Assembly (NCBI RefSeq): GCF_000471905.2
Contig: NW_006499617.1
Location: 1,204,838 to 1,268,837, forward strand
Source of the DNA: Amborella trichopoda
Lineage: Eukaryota > Streptophyta > Magnoliopsida > Amborellales > Amborellaceae
Direction of reading: 5' to 3'
DNA length: 64,000 nt
Positions 46,220 through 57,144 of the stretch are shown one piece after another (position 1 is the stretch's first letter; every line of letters begins with the position of its first letter). The notes under the pieces were generated by a model. That model was not told the DNA's origin. It did no database searches and saw nothing but the letters and a program-made list of their open reading frames with translations. A program made the position numbers and the translations under genes.

Positions 46220-46500
46220 GCAGCGTCATGAGACTCTTGATGAAGGGCACGTGGTGTTAACTCCTGATGGGCGAGCGGTGATATCCCTTGATGAAGCGAA
46301 TGACGATGGCCTTTGATGAAGGCACGCGACGATAGCCTCTTAACGAAGTGCACGATGATAGCCTCTTGACGAAGCGCGCGGCGATAGCATCTTACATAGT
46401 GCGTGGCAATAGCCCTTTTACAAAGTGTATGGTTATAGCAACTTACGCAGTGCACGACGATTGCCTGTTGAGGAAGCGCATGAAGATTACCCTTTCGGGT
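46220..46500. repeat. about 30-bp degenerate array (E6)
   Basis: Repeated GATAGCCTCTTGACGAAGCG-like phrases. No counterpart was seen in E2 or E4. Confidence 0.7.
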
Positions 46501-46600
46501 CTCTGGCTTAACTCGCCCCGGCCTTGTCTTATTGCCATTGAAAGCTAGGGACTGAAGCATCATTTCAAATTTGTGAGGGGCAATTTGCTGCACTATTGAG

Positions 46601-46608
46601 TATAAAAA
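46601..46608 (+). promoter_or_regulatory. antisense TATA box (E6)
   Basis: TATAAAAAGGGGAAAACCCC starts here on the plus strand, antisense to the element, and is followed by CTGTTTTACCCAAGGGTAAA. This is the clearest copy of a block also found in E2 and E4. Downstream are a GA-rich leader-like stretch and an open frame at 47301. Confidence 0.55.
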
Positions 46609-47300
46609 GGGGAAAACCCCATTTCTCTGTTTTACCCAAGGGTAAAACAGTGAAGAGAATTTTTAGAGAGAGGGAGAGAGAGCCGAAAATTCTGGCAACA
46701 GACTTTCGACGAGAATTTTCCAGCCAAATTTTGTAGCAGACAGGCCTTTAGAAGTTTTCTGACAAGCTTTAGCAAATCGCAAGTCCTTAAGACTTGATTG
46801 CAAACATTTTCAAAAAGTGTCAAGGCTCTCCTGAGCAGGGAAGAGGGGCTTCTCATGGCCTCACTGAGACATTTCCGGTGAAGCTACAGGGTTACATTGG
46901 TGTTTTGTTGAAATTCTGGTGCTTCTTCAACAGTCCGAAGAGGAGGTTGTAAAGAAATCAGGGGAGCTGATGGTCCTCTGGTTATTAGGAGAAGAAGAAG
47001 AAGGAACAGCAGTGTGCTCACCAAGAACCTAGTGGAATTCCAGTGAGTTTATGGTGAACTGCTGAACTACGAAAGAAGGGAAATCGGCAGGGTCTCAGGT
47101 AGCTTTCTGGGGATTCCGATGGTGCCTTTCAATTTTCCCAGTTATTCGCAAGGGGAAAGAACATGGTTAGAGGGGATTTCAGGTAAGCAGAGGGAGTTTC
47201 TGGTGAAAACCCAAAGGGTTGCGAGGAGGCAAAAGGTCCTGAGAGGGCAGACCGTCGATGAGGAGCGACAATTGGGGAAATCGAAGAGGCGTGGGAGTTA

Positions 47301-47666
47301 ATGCCTCCTGGGAATTGGAGACGGTGGGAGCTGGGGCACTATGAAGGCATGCGCGACATTAAGTCGCATGCAACGCTGCCTTCGTGTGTCTCTAAGTTAC
47401 GCTCAGCGATAGCCACACTTGGGAGCATGACCCTTGCGACAATAGTCTCTTGCAGCGCTGGTCTACCTGTTATGATGGTGGCATGCGGCGTTGAACTGCG
47501 CACGACAGTGGTCTCCTATGGTGTTGAGTCGCACGCGGCGATGATTACACACGACAATGAGTTGCGCGTGGTGATGACTGTGGACGGCGATGGCTTGTGG
47601 GGGCCAAGAGTGATGGCAAATGAGAAGGCCCGGTTACTATGTGGTATGTTGGAAGCCAAGTCCTAG
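47301..47666 (+). CDS. possible antisense ORF, E6 copy (121 aa)
   Basis: A 121-codon frame antisense to the element, about 700 bases after the antisense TATA box. It begins MPPGNWRRWELG and contains RDIKSH and IATLGSMTLATIV, aligning with the shorter frame in E2 (7452-7270, minus). The C-terminal half is a degenerate run of Val/Glu/Leu phrases encoded by GTTGAGTTGCGCACGAC-like repeats. There is no signal peptide or known domain. Antisense ORFs in this position have been described for Tat-lineage elements in general, and I cannot link this one to a known family. Confidence 0.35.
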   Translation: MPPGNWRRWELGHYEGMRDIKSHATLPSCVSKLRSAIATLGSMTLATIVSCSAGLPVMMVACGVELRTTVVSYGVESHAAMITHDNELRVVMTVDGDGLWGPRVMANEKARLLCGMLEAKS

Positions 47667-47779
47667 AGCACAACAGTGAAGTTCATGTTGTTTTGGAGGA
47701 AGGGAATCCAGCATGGGCCATTTCCCTGTCAGATGAGTTGAAGCTGACTTGAAATGGTTGGGTTTCTTCCCTTTAGCCT

Positions 47780-47900
47780 GTAAGCATCCTCTTTGGTGGT
47801 CTTGGTTCTTCTTCTTGAGGAGAGCAGTTCTTTGATGGTTTTGCTTCTTCTTCATGAGGAGAGCATTTCTTTGGTGGTTTTGCTTCTTCTTCATGAGGAG
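47780..47900. repeat. three-copy about 33-bp repeat after integrase (E6)
   Basis: The minus strand carries three copies of GAAGAAGAAGCAAAACCA with CTCCTCATGAA-type spacers. Similar purine-rich phrases occur in E4 near 28560-28640. They may be part of the 3' UTR. Confidence 0.65.
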
Positions 47901-48097
47901 CGTATTTCTTTTTGACCTGTAACTGTACTCTTATACTCAAATGCAAGAGCTTTGTAACTTCCCTAATAATGGGCTTTTGATTGTAGCTTGTAACATTTTC
48001 TAATGCAATAAAAGAAATGAACTTCCTTTGAGTTGGCTTAATGTTCATCATCTTCATTTCTTTCTTTTTACCTCATGCATCGCATTTTAAGGATATG

Positions 48098-49250
48098 TCA
48101 GGGATAACACTTCTTTAAGTATCTCCCATTGATTGGGGGCATCGCCTCTCTTCCATCAGAGTTTTCTTGTATGTAGGCCTCATTTGGTGTGACCTTTTTA
48201 ATTATGAATGGACCTTCCCACTTGGGTTCGAACTTTCCTTTGCGGTGCCCATGCATGACAATCAGTCTCTTGACTGTTAAGACTAGATCTCCATGAGCGA
48301 ATGAGCGAACCTTGATAGAGTTATTAAAGGCTCTCTTCATTCTCCCCTGATTGAGCTCGAGGTTCTGCTGGGCCGCTAGTCTTTTTCGTCAAGGGCATCC
48401 AAATCTTGATAACAGAGCTTGACCCTCTCGTCTTCGGTTAGCCCCTGATGTATAGCGGCATGGAGCGAAGGTATTTGAACTTCGAGGGGTAAACCTCCTC
48501 CCCTCCATAGACCAAGGAATAAGGCAAGTGGTGGTGCGATAGGCCCACAGAGCCTTAGGCAGCTTCGCATGCCAATTTTTCGTTGACTTTGAAATTGACT
48601 TCCGAAGCACCCCGCACAGGGTTTTGTTGAATGCCTCAGCTAAACCGTTGGCTCGAGGGTAGTACAAGGTCGAGTAGTTCCACTCGAAGCCAAACTGGTT
48701 GACTAGGCGATCAACGTGATGGCTTCTGAATTGAGGGCCATTATCAGAGATTACTTGGTCCGAAACCCCGAACCGGTATATGATGTGGTGGTACACGAAG
48801 TTGGCCACAATGGTCCCTGGAACTTGCTTGTGGGGGACCGCTTTAGCCCACTTGGAAAAGTATTCTGTCGCTGCAAGAATGAAGGGTGACCGAAAGAAGA
48901 AGGAGGATCGAAATCCATACCCCACTGAGAAAAGAGCCATGATGCTACTATAGAATGGAGAGGCTCCGGGGGATGATGAATGGGGCTTGAGTGCATTTGG
49001 CACAACTGGCATCTCTTAGCATAGTTTTGGGCATTGGCCACCATTGAAAGACCATAATAGCCAAGTCTCTGTATGCGTTCGTAGAGCTTAGGGCCGAACT
49101 AATGCAATCCGTAGATACCTGAATGCACTTCTTCGAGTACTTTGCCTACTTTTTGTGTATCGAGAAATCTAAGGAGAATTCCGTGAAATGATTTACGAAA
49201 GAGAACATCCCCGTCAAGAAGGGTGTACTTGGTTGACATCCGTCGTATAC
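48098..49250 (-). pseudogene. pol (INT): integrase of E6 (frameshifted)
   Basis: All three integrase domains are recognisable on the minus strand. The HHCC finger is at about 49150-49000 (HSGIYGLH, with a stop after it, then CQLC). The core holds the first Asp in QWGMDFDPP in one frame. After a frameshift near 48890 come EYFSKWAKAVP, VISDNGPQF (second Asp) and NGLAEAFNKT (Glu), then KALWAYRTTT. The C-terminal domain 48340-48098 has GDLVLTVKRL, GKFEPKWEGPFII and PPINGRYLKKCYP. A further open frame, 48570-48376, bridges part of the gap. Catalytic residues are present but split between frames, with a missing piece after WAYRTTT. Confidence 0.85.
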
Positions 49251-49600
49251 CATTGCATTCTGCCCGATTCTAAGGCAGCCTTTTACGAAATTCATGATAG
49301 GCTCCCTCCAGTCTTCCACCTATTCAACCTAGGCACACATCAAGTCAAGGAATTTAGGTTCTTGCTTCTCAGTCTTGGATTCTTTATTTCAGGACATTTC
49401 CTGCTCCACCTTAATGACATCTTTGGTGGCAAGGAGTGCTCCGAATTGATAAGGCGGGCATTCAGGGAAGACATCCCTCCCATCATCTACATCAACTTCA
49501 GTTCTCAAGTCGACATGTCTCCAGTTCTATTACTCAGACTGGCGTGGGCCCTGATGAAGACAGTTGAATGGTGGCCCAAGCTTTGAGAGCACATCGGCCT
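49251..49600 (-). pseudogene. RNase H-integrase linker of E6
   Basis: The minus strand contains decayed linker sequence with FPECPPYQFGALLATKDV, matching E4 29500-29405 (FPECPPYPFGALL). The 132-codon plus-strand frame at 49188-49586 is the antisense shadow of this linker. Confidence 0.6.
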
Positions 49601-49940
49601 GCGAGTTTAGCCTTATAGGGATATGACTCAGGGAGAAATCATCGAACTGGGCCATATAAGTTTTGGCTGTGTCATGATATGGTTTGAGCGTATCCTTCCT
49701 TACGTCATAAATCCCTTTAAGCTGCCAGATGACCAGCTCAGAATCGCCAAAGATTTTTAGCTGCTCCAGGTCTAGCTCCTAGGCAATCTCCAATGACCTA
49801 ATATTCAGCTTCATTATGGGAAAATGCCTCTGCAAGTGAGAACGATAAAGGTACCATTCCACCATCAAGAGTCAGGAACACGACTCCAACACCCCCTCTA
49901 TCAGACTAGAGTGCTCCTTTGAAATACATCTCCCACGGCC
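49601..49940 (-). pseudogene. pol (aRNH): second (archaeal-type) RNase H of E6
   Basis: The minus strand reads WEMYFKGAL, RGGVGVVFLT, a stretch ending in NEAEY (conserved Glu kept), LEQLKIFGDSELVIWQLKGI and MAQFDDFSLSHIPIRLNSQA, in more than one frame. The first catalytic Asp is Lys. Together with E4 this shows the family has the dual RNase H arrangement of the Tat lineage. Confidence 0.7.
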
Positions 49941-49984
49941 AAGCTAGTACCGCACAAGAAACTTCTTCATCTACGGCTTGTCCT

Positions 49985-50330
49985 TTGACTGCCTTCTATG
50001 GTATGTACATGATGTTGAACTCCATCAACAATAATGCCCACTTGGCCAGGTGTCCTGATAGGTATATTAGGGTCATAAGGAACTTGACCGGGTCCGCCTT
50101 TGAGATTAGTTTGACCTCGTGACCAAGTAAATAATGGCGGAGCTTCTGTACACAAAGATTAAGGCTAGGCACATCGTTTCGAAGGGAGGGTAATTCTTTT
50201 TGGCTTCTTTAATCCTACGATTGAGATAATAGAGCGTTGTTTCCTGCCCCCCATCAAGGGCAGTCACGTATAGGATGAGCGGCCCTCCTAATACTGACAT
50301 AGAGAGCATTGTGGGATTCAACAAATACTG
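49985..50330 (-). pseudogene. pol (RNH): first RNase H of E6 (deleted, frameshifted)
   Basis: LILYVTALDGGQETTLYYLN, NYPPFETMCLALIF (50324-50106) and, further on, decayed tether sequence ending in KGQA-type residues. Compared with E4, about 15 residues including LRALLAQ are missing between ALD and GQETT. Confidence 0.75.
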
Positions 50331-50393
50331 CTTGATGCCATCAAGTGCAACCTGGCACGCCTCATCCCATATGAAGTGAGTTTCCTTCCTCAG

Positions 50394-51180
50394 CTAGTGT
50401 GAAAAGGGCCTGCATCGCCCTGAAAGTTTTGAGATGAACCTTCGAATGTAGGTCAGCTGTCCTTGGAGAGACCGTAGTATATGCGAGATTGTAGGCAATG
50501 GCATATCCTGAATTGCCTTGATTTTGACTGGCTCTATCTTAAGCGCACGATACCTCACGATGCACCCTAAGAATTTTCCTGAGCATACGCCAATGGTGCA
50601 TTTGAAAGGGTTCATCTTGAGTTGGTGACGCCATAGCCGTTCAAATACCTTTTTAAGGTCTTGTACATGAGGATCCTTTGTTTCATCGGCATTCTTCAAC
50701 CCGAAAGGCATCACAGTGTAGTAAAAGACACCTTTTGGGGTCAAGAACATAGTGGCCTCCTCATCTTCTGGTGCCATCTTGATTTGATTATAACTAGAAT
50801 ATCCATCCATGAAGGAGAATATTTGGGAATGAGTTGTGGAATCAACAAGCATCTCGGTGAATGGTAGGGGGAAGTCGTCGTTGGGGCAGGCGATATTCAA
50901 GTCGGGGAAGTCAATACAAACCCTGATTTGACCATTTTTTTTCTTGATTGGGCTAACATTTGCCAGCCGTCTTGGGTATTTGACTTCACGTATGAGTCCA
51001 TATTGCCTGAGCTTGTTCACCTCACCATCGATCTGCATCTCGAGGCCAGGTCTAAACCTTCTTGATTTTTGCTTTATGATTTTGACTGTCGAATCAATAC
51101 CGAGACAATGTACAGAGCGACTTGAGGGTCTAGACTAGGCATCTCATGATAATGCCAAGCGAAGACGTCCAGATTTGCTC
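50394..51180 (-). pseudogene. pol (RT): reverse transcriptase of E6 lacking the YVDD box
   Basis: An unusually long open block (51038-50394, 214 codons) with LIREVKYPRRLANV, GQIRVCIDFPDLNIACPNDD, FSFMDGYSSYNQI (first catalytic Asp), VMPFGLKNADETKDP, then VQDLKKVFERLWRHQLKMNP and TYIRRFISKLSGRCRPFSH. DVFAWHYHEMPSLDPQVAL precedes it at about 51180-51110. Between GLKNA and DETKDPHVQD about 35 residues present in E4 (GATYQRA to YVDDLVV) are missing without breaking the frame. The YxDD catalytic aspartates are therefore gone and the protein cannot polymerise. Confidence 0.88.
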
Positions 51181-51199
51181 GGTTGTGGGAAATATAACT

Positions 51200-52520
51200 T
51201 TTTTTCTCTTCTGGGGCATTTTTGCTGAGATGAAAGTTAGCCTTAGGGAGGCCTCATCTCCTAAGTTTATCTCTTTGAGCTCGTCAGTTGTCGCCTGACC
51301 ACCTTCTTCCCACTCTTCTGGAGCCTCTTGCAACTCTTCATCTAGGGATTCAGAATGCTTCTCATTAATCTTGAGTGCGGAGACACACGATCCTGACATT
51401 TCTGTTTCTAATTGGGGCTCATTGTGAGAGACAATTTCTGGTCTCTGGCCGGACCAAGCAATGAAAGGGTCGACTTCGAATGGGAAGTCCATGACCTCAT
51501 GATTGGGGTCACTCGGTATTTGCCCCGAACTGGTGACGCTTCATGAACTTGAATCATGTGACAAGCCTCATGGGAATAGGAGCTTGAAGCTAGCTCAGTC
51601 TTGGCTTGGGTTGCCAGGACGTCGGTGACTATCAAGAATCCGCTTGGGTCCGCATCTCTGTTAGGAGCTTGCACTGCAACCTGCTTAGGGTGTTGCCTCT
51701 GAGCTCTCTGTTTAAAGTGTCGAAGTATGGGTACGGTCGACCTGCACCTGTGGAAGAAATAGAGGAGGAGAGAGTAGAAGAAGAGTTAAAATGTCCCAGA
51801 TAGCTTTTTACGTCGTCGCCAGAATTGGAAGTGTGCAAGGGGAATTTTAGGTCTTACCTAGGCTTTGACTGTTGTGGGGTGCTTTTAACGCCGTCACCCA
51901 TACTAGACAACACCCGAGCTGTTGACGACTTGGGGACGTCCGTCTGATGGGACGTCTATCTGATTGGACGACAGGATAAGGCGAGCTGCGCCTGGGATGA
52001 AGTCTTGTAAGGTTGGCAGTGGAGGAAGGGGCCTGCGAAATTCTTCCTCGACTGGTGGTTGGGGGAGATGATTCCTTTGGTGAGCGGATGTGGGTGCCTA
52101 TCTCCTTTTGGATCCCTGAGGAGGGGTTTGGTCGGCCCTATCTGGTTGATGAGTAGCCTTGGGTTGGTGGACTAGCTCACACTTCATGGATTTGAGCCTA
52201 CTTCGCCCATGGTAGACTTCCCAGGGCTGAGATGTTGACGACTCTGAAGGGGTCAGTGCATGCTCATAGGGGACCTGTAGTGGGACGTCCTCTCGGATGG
52301 GAGTGAAAGCTTGGAAGTGCTCTGAGAGAATGGCACAAATGATGTGGCCTTGCTGTACCTTCTGACTAATTATAGCTTTGAACACAGTGCATTCTTTCAG
52401 CTCGTGGCCCCATACTTGGTGATATGGACACCATAGGTTTTTTGTACCCTGGGCAAGGCGTTTAGGCTACCTGGTAGGCTTGGGAGTGATAAGACCCTGT
52501 TGGAGCATTGTCTCGAAGAG
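51200..52520 (-). pseudogene. gag-RT linker / protease region of E6
   Basis: Open blocks 52385-52098, 51838-51632, 51674-51408 and 51492-51130 are separated by stops. The last contains EEWEEGGQATTDELKEINLG and LRLTFISAKMP, a stretch typical of plant Tat pol just before RT. I find no convincing protease D-S/T-G motif. Confidence 0.5.
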
Positions 52521-52523
52521 GGC

Positions 52524-54151
52524 CTACAGAGGGTCTAGCTCGGTGATTCCTGGGGCTTGCGTCAGGAGTTCTTCTTGCACTAGTGGAAGAGGGACTTGAA
52601 GGCATCCTTCTAGGTTACTATGAGCTTCCTGGCATTGCTGCATCTTCTTTGCCAAGAGTTCGTGGAAGCTAGTGCATTCGCTCACGTCATGGCCTTGTAT
52701 CAAGTGATACGAGCACCAGAGGTTATCAGTTCCTGGAGGCAGGAACTTAGGCTGCCTTGTCGGCTTTTGTGTGATGTGTTCGTCTTCGAGCATTATGGAA
52801 AATAGTGCATCATCTTCTTGTATTTTCACTATGTGAGACGCCTCAATTTCCTCGACTGCTTTCTTTAACTCTTCGACCTTTATCTGGCCCTTGTTAATAA
52901 GGTATTCGGTAATGTCGTTGAGCTTATAGCAGTCCTGAGTGGGGTGGCCTACTTTCCTGTGAAAGGCGTAGTACCTCTCGTGTGTCTCCTGTCCATCTTG
53001 TTCTAGAGTGCTAACCTCCGGCAACTGGATCATGTTTTGCTCCAATAGTAGTCGAAGCAGTGCAGGGTCCCACTCCTTGTCAAATGGATACACCTTGTTC
53101 TGATGCTGGGTCCAAAAGTCACTTCGCTTTATGTATTTGAGAGGCGGGACCTTGTTGTAGGACTGTTGCTTGCCCCCGGCTTGAGATGTTTGTGCCTTGA
53201 GAGGTCCAGGGTTTGTAAAGAGGCCTTATTAATGTCAACCACGGTGACAGTGGCACTAATCACCATTTTTTGCTTGTTGCATCGATCGTTGGAGAGGGAG
53301 TTCGAGCCGGAGGGTTGCTAACGTGATCTGCCATGGTGCTTGGATAGACCCTCAATACTAATTGCTTTAGAGTTAAGCTCTGACATGGAGGGTGGACTGG
53401 AAGCTTCGACATGCAGGGCGATCTCGGGAAGCATGTTTTGTATATAGGTTTGAACTGCTTCTTTTTCAGTCATGGGAGTGGCATGAAAGGATGTCATCTC
53501 TCTCCATCGAGTGATGAACTTGTCAACTAGCTCACCAAGGTCTTGAGTCAAAGTGAGGAGCTCGATGGTCTCCATGTTCCTTTGGACTTTGTAGAAGCGT
53601 TGGTAAAACAACTGCCCCATTTCCTTTCAGGTGTGCGCCGAGTTTGGAGGCAGCCAAGCATACCACTGGAAAGCTGGCCCTTCAAGAGTCTCGATGAACT
53701 GATAGAGGAGGAGTCACCCGTCAGTCGTCGTATCTCGACAGACCGCTTGGAAGTGGGCGGTATGCTGGTGAGGAGATGTAGTACCATTGAATAGGGGGAG
53801 CTTCCCTTTTTGATAGTTCGGGGGAAACAACACTTGGTCAATGTACAAGGGATACGACTTCTGGTAGAGCGGCGCCTCTTGCATGCTTGGGACCTTGTTC
53901 TTGAGGCTATGGGCCACCATGGCATTTATGTCGGTTTGGGAAACCCCACGGGAGGCAGAGCTATCTTGGAAGACCGGTGGGGGAGTTTGCCTGGGAACTG
54001 TGTCTTCACCAGATGGAGAATCGATCTCATGGTGAAAAGAAGGGGACCTGGAGGCTTCTAGGCGCTTCATATTTTTGAGGATGGACTGCATCATTACCTC
54101 AAACCGGTTCATCTGCTCTTCCCGGGCGTCCTCCGGCTCATTGATCACCAT
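52524..54151 (-). pseudogene. gag: gag of E6 (two stops and a frameshift)
   Basis: The N-terminal block 54151-53714 has INEPEDAREEQMNRFEVMM, VAHSLKNKVPSMQEAP, YPLYIDQVLFPPNYQKGKLP and HTAHFQAVC. After an in-frame stop (TGA where relatives have Arg) the same frame continues FQWYAWLPPNSAHT, a second stop, QLFYQRFYKVQRN, FITRWREMTSFHA and LPEIALHVEASS (to 53318). After a frameshift, 53093-52524 (189 codons) holds the nucleocapsid: FHRKVGHPTQDC, a knuckle whose first Cys is Tyr, and a complete CSYHLIQGHDVSEC knuckle. This is the most complete gag in the window and shows what the N gaps in E1 and E4 hide. Confidence 0.85.
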
Positions 54152-54245
54152 GATACTGGCCGTTTCTTCTAGAAGGTCAGAGCTAGGTTGAATAGTGGAC
54201 GGCTAGGGATGGCGAGTCGTATGAGGCAAGTCAGTCTGTAAGGGT

Positions 54246-55560
54246 TCAGCATGCCCTAATTAGACTCGAGCCTTGAACGCCGACCTTGTGAGGACCGGTT
54301 CTCCACGGTCTTGGGACCGTGGCTTCTAAGAAGTGATCATCGAGAAGATTCTTGGATGGGCTCGGGCTCTGGGATCCGTAGAGGGAAGAAGGGATTACGA
54401 GGCAGGAGGTCATCAAAGGTGGTAACCTCATTTGCCTTAGGGGCTTCTTTGGTCAAGATCTACAGTCCTCTCTTTTGGTTAACCTTGAGGCAGCTATGGA
54501 TCTCACTCAAGAACCAAGCCTGAGATTTGGACTGTCCCACGAAGCAGAGAATGGGGTCCAAGGACTGAGCGCAACCTGGGTCGCTACCTTGGAGGCTAGA
54601 GGCTCCTGTCTGACATCAGGCCATTGCCCCGGATTCCCTTGTGGGGCTTGGGTGCACGATTAACCTGTGGCTGGCTCAAGATGGTACTCTTAGGGAAAAC
54701 CTTTGAGTACCAGGTCTCGAGGTCCTCACCTGGTGTAGGAAGAGCCACAGAAGAAGGAGCTGGTTCATGACTCCACCTTAGTCGGGAGCGAGGAGGAACT
54801 TGCAAAGTCGGTGCGTGTGCACCTTTAGGGTTAGCCATCTGAGTGACTTGGGGGTCAACCAGGGCTCGGTCAACTGGTTCGACCTTGGAAGGTAGAGCCC
54901 ACTCGCTTGTGTTTGTGAGGGATGGGGTAGGAACTTATCTCTCATAGGGTGAAGCTATGTGCAGTGAGAGGGAGGACTGAGCGGTCGACCCTCATGTGCT
55001 CGAGCTGGCAAAGAACTGGCGTCGCCCCGAGCTGTGGGATGCATGGCACGCAAACGGTTTGGCCCGAGAAGGCCTAGCCTTAAACGCGAGTTAGAGGCAG
55101 CGTGAAATTTGCCCCAAGGTGTGGCTCGAGTGAATGGACTACGAGCCTTCAGGTGTGTGCATGTGGTGGAGGCCTCAAGACCTCAACCTCTATGTGTCAA
55201 GCCTCCAGGTGTAAAGGTTTTGGGTAGTGAAGGAGTTCAGGGGTAGCCTTGCGGCCACCCTCAGAAGCGATGGAAACTTGCTTGCCTTTCGCCATATTGG
55301 GAAGTGCAGCCTTCCAACATACCACAACTATATGATTGGAAAGGGACTTGCCAGTAGCAGGGTCCGTGCTGAGTGCGGTAGCGGATGTATTATCAATGCA
55401 AGGGGCCTTGATGGAGGGTCCAACAGGGGGAGGAAGCAGGGAGTAAAGGACCTTTAAGTCGCTTCTCTCACCATCCTAGGAAAGAACCTGGGAGCCGGAC
55501 AGTGAGTCTCGACTTAGTGTAACCCAAGTTCCATAGAAAGTAGTGCAGAAAGTGAAAGAT
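54246..55560 (-). pseudogene. pre-gag coding region of E6
   Basis: Open blocks with counterparts in E1 and E4: MAKGKQVSIASEGGRKATPE near 55300-55240, and 54838-54596 with WYSKVFPKSTILSQPQ. The remainder carries many stops. The shared SKVFPKSTIL motif in three divergent copies supports a real protein before gag. Function is not recognised. Confidence 0.5.
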
Positions 55561-55602
55561 GTTACAGATCAAACAAGAATGAACAAACGAAGGGGTAATA
55601 AG

Positions 55603-55620
55603 TCCCCAATGGAGTCTCCA
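55603..55620 (-). promoter_or_regulatory. primer binding site, tRNA-Arg type (E6)
   Basis: The minus strand reads TGGAGACTCCATTGGGGA, two bases different from the E1 site, 3 bases from the LTR end. Confidence 0.75.
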
Positions 55621-56341
55621 AGCTGGTTAGGTGCCTCGATCTTGCCTCCCCGGATCTAGGTGATCGGGTGACACGTGTCTTGGGTTCAGATGACCCGGGT
55701 TTTGAGATCGCTCTCTCGGGAACCTTATTCAGGAACAAGGGTAGGTATCCAACTAATGAGAGAGGAATTTTTTATGTGAGGTGGGGACCAACCTCACCTA
55801 GGATTGTGACTTACTTGGGGTGACTCACGCGGTGCCCTCTAAGATCACAACGGAAAGCCCCCCAGCTGCTTCAGCTGGTTCGGAATCATCTCCCTTGACC
55901 TGCAATCTCCTTGTTTTTTGCATAACGCTACTACTGTTAATTTGCAAGACAAGTGGGCCAAAAGACCCACCCTTATCTTAGGGCACTGCTCATTGGCGTG
56001 GCTAAGAATGTGAGAAGTTAGGGTGATGAAAAGAAAAGGGAATGGGAGGAGAAAAGAATGAGAGGGATGCACGAGACGACAAAGAGGTGGGGTGCCAACG
56101 GCATTATGCGTTGCCATCCACAACTATGAAATAGCAGTGTCGCAGCCTTTAGACAGCACTAGACACTACTGCCCACGGCTAAAGGGTGAGTAGTGAGTTA
56201 TGGACCGTGCTGGGCATCACCGTTGGCAACTCGAGAAGGCAGTGCACCCCTATGCGGGAGACTATAGCCCCTTGTGAAGCACGCGACGATGGTTCTTTAC
56301 AAGGCACAGGGCTATATGCATGGGACGTAAAGGGGAACCAA

Positions 56342-56660
56342 CGGTCAGCGATGAGGTACCGAGCGCATGGAGGAGGCTCGCGGACAGCGATAGGCACCGA
56401 GCTCGCGAGGGAAGCTCGCGGACTGCGATAGGCACCAAACACTCGAAGAAAGCTCACGGACGGCGATAGGCACCAAGCATGCGAGGGAAGCTTTCGGACT
56501 ACGATAGACACCGAGCGTGTGAAAAAATCTCACAAATGGAAATAGGCACCGAACGCGTGAAGAAAGCTCGCGAACGACGATAGGCACCGAATGAGCGAAG
56601 AAAGCTTGCGGACAGCGATAGGCACCGAGCATGCGAGGGAATCTCGCAGACAGCGATAGG
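56342..56660. repeat. 38-bp tandem array in E6 5' LTR
   Basis: About eight copies of a 38-bp unit with GACAGCGATAGGCACCGAGC and GCGAGGGAAGCTC; regular units run 56380-56645. The 3' LTR has only about two units. Confidence 0.9.
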
Positions 56661-56939
56661 TGTTGCATCGACCTCTCGCTGGCGGCTATAAGTATCGTCG
56701 TCCGCGATAGGCGCACAATAGGGGGAGACCCCTGCAGGCGGCAATAAGTTTCACCGTCTGCATTCTTCACTGAGACATTGAGGATGCATCTGCGGGCAGC
56801 GATGAGCAGCGCCGTTTGCAAGCCTTGCTGAGAGATGGAGATGGACGAACAAAAGGGGGAAAGGAGCTCACGCATGGCACTACCATCGTCATACGCGACC
56901 TGTGAAACCATAAGAAGGGGCCAAAAGAAAAGAAAGAGG

Positions 56940-56968
56940 CATGCACGACGCTGCCACTGTCGTGCATG
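56940..56968. promoter_or_regulatory. RY-motif palindrome in E6 5' LTR
   Basis: Perfect 10-bp arms CATGCACGAC/GTCGTGCATG around nine bases, 29 bp in total. The copy in the 3' LTR (41703-41731) is mutated in one arm. Confidence 0.55.
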
Positions 56969-57136
56969 TCCTTTGAGGGAGGCTCAGACGAAGAAGAAGA
57001 AGAAGAAAGAAAAGAACACAGGGAAGATTTACCTTAAGCCTAAGGTTACAGGTCCAAAATCTTCTCTCAACAATGAGATGGAAAGGGAATTTGTGAAGGG
57101 TTTTCAAGCCTTTTTGCGTACAATGACGGTACGTGG

Positions 57137-57144
57137 TATATATA
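57137..57144 (-). promoter_or_regulatory. LTR TATA box (E6 5' LTR)
   Basis: TATATATA next to AGAATTATGACCAAACATAGG, the F1 promoter context (plus-strand view). Confidence 0.5.

Larger units (their letters stand above)
43204..48097. other. E6 3' region between pol and 3' LTR
   Basis: 4.9 kb with no sense-strand gene. In order: a stretch shared with E4 (43204-43700), a stretch shared with E2 and E4 (44100-44780), the TTTAAG-core array (44800-46060, interrupted 45120-45540 by GACTCC..ACTGGGGAT phrases), an about 30-bp array (46220-46500), an antisense TATA (46601), a leader-like stretch, a possible antisense ORF (47301-47666), and tandem minus-strand GAAGAAGAAGCAAAACC repeats (47780-47900). Confidence 0.75.

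Noticed and set aside
49188..49586. 132-codon plus-strand frame
   Set aside because: It is antisense to the recognisable RNase H-integrase linker of E6 and has no motif of its own.
56345..56911. 188-codon minus-strand frame
   Set aside because: It is mostly the 38-bp array of the E6 5' LTR. The matching LTR at 41174-41754 has different frames, so it is not conserved as protein.
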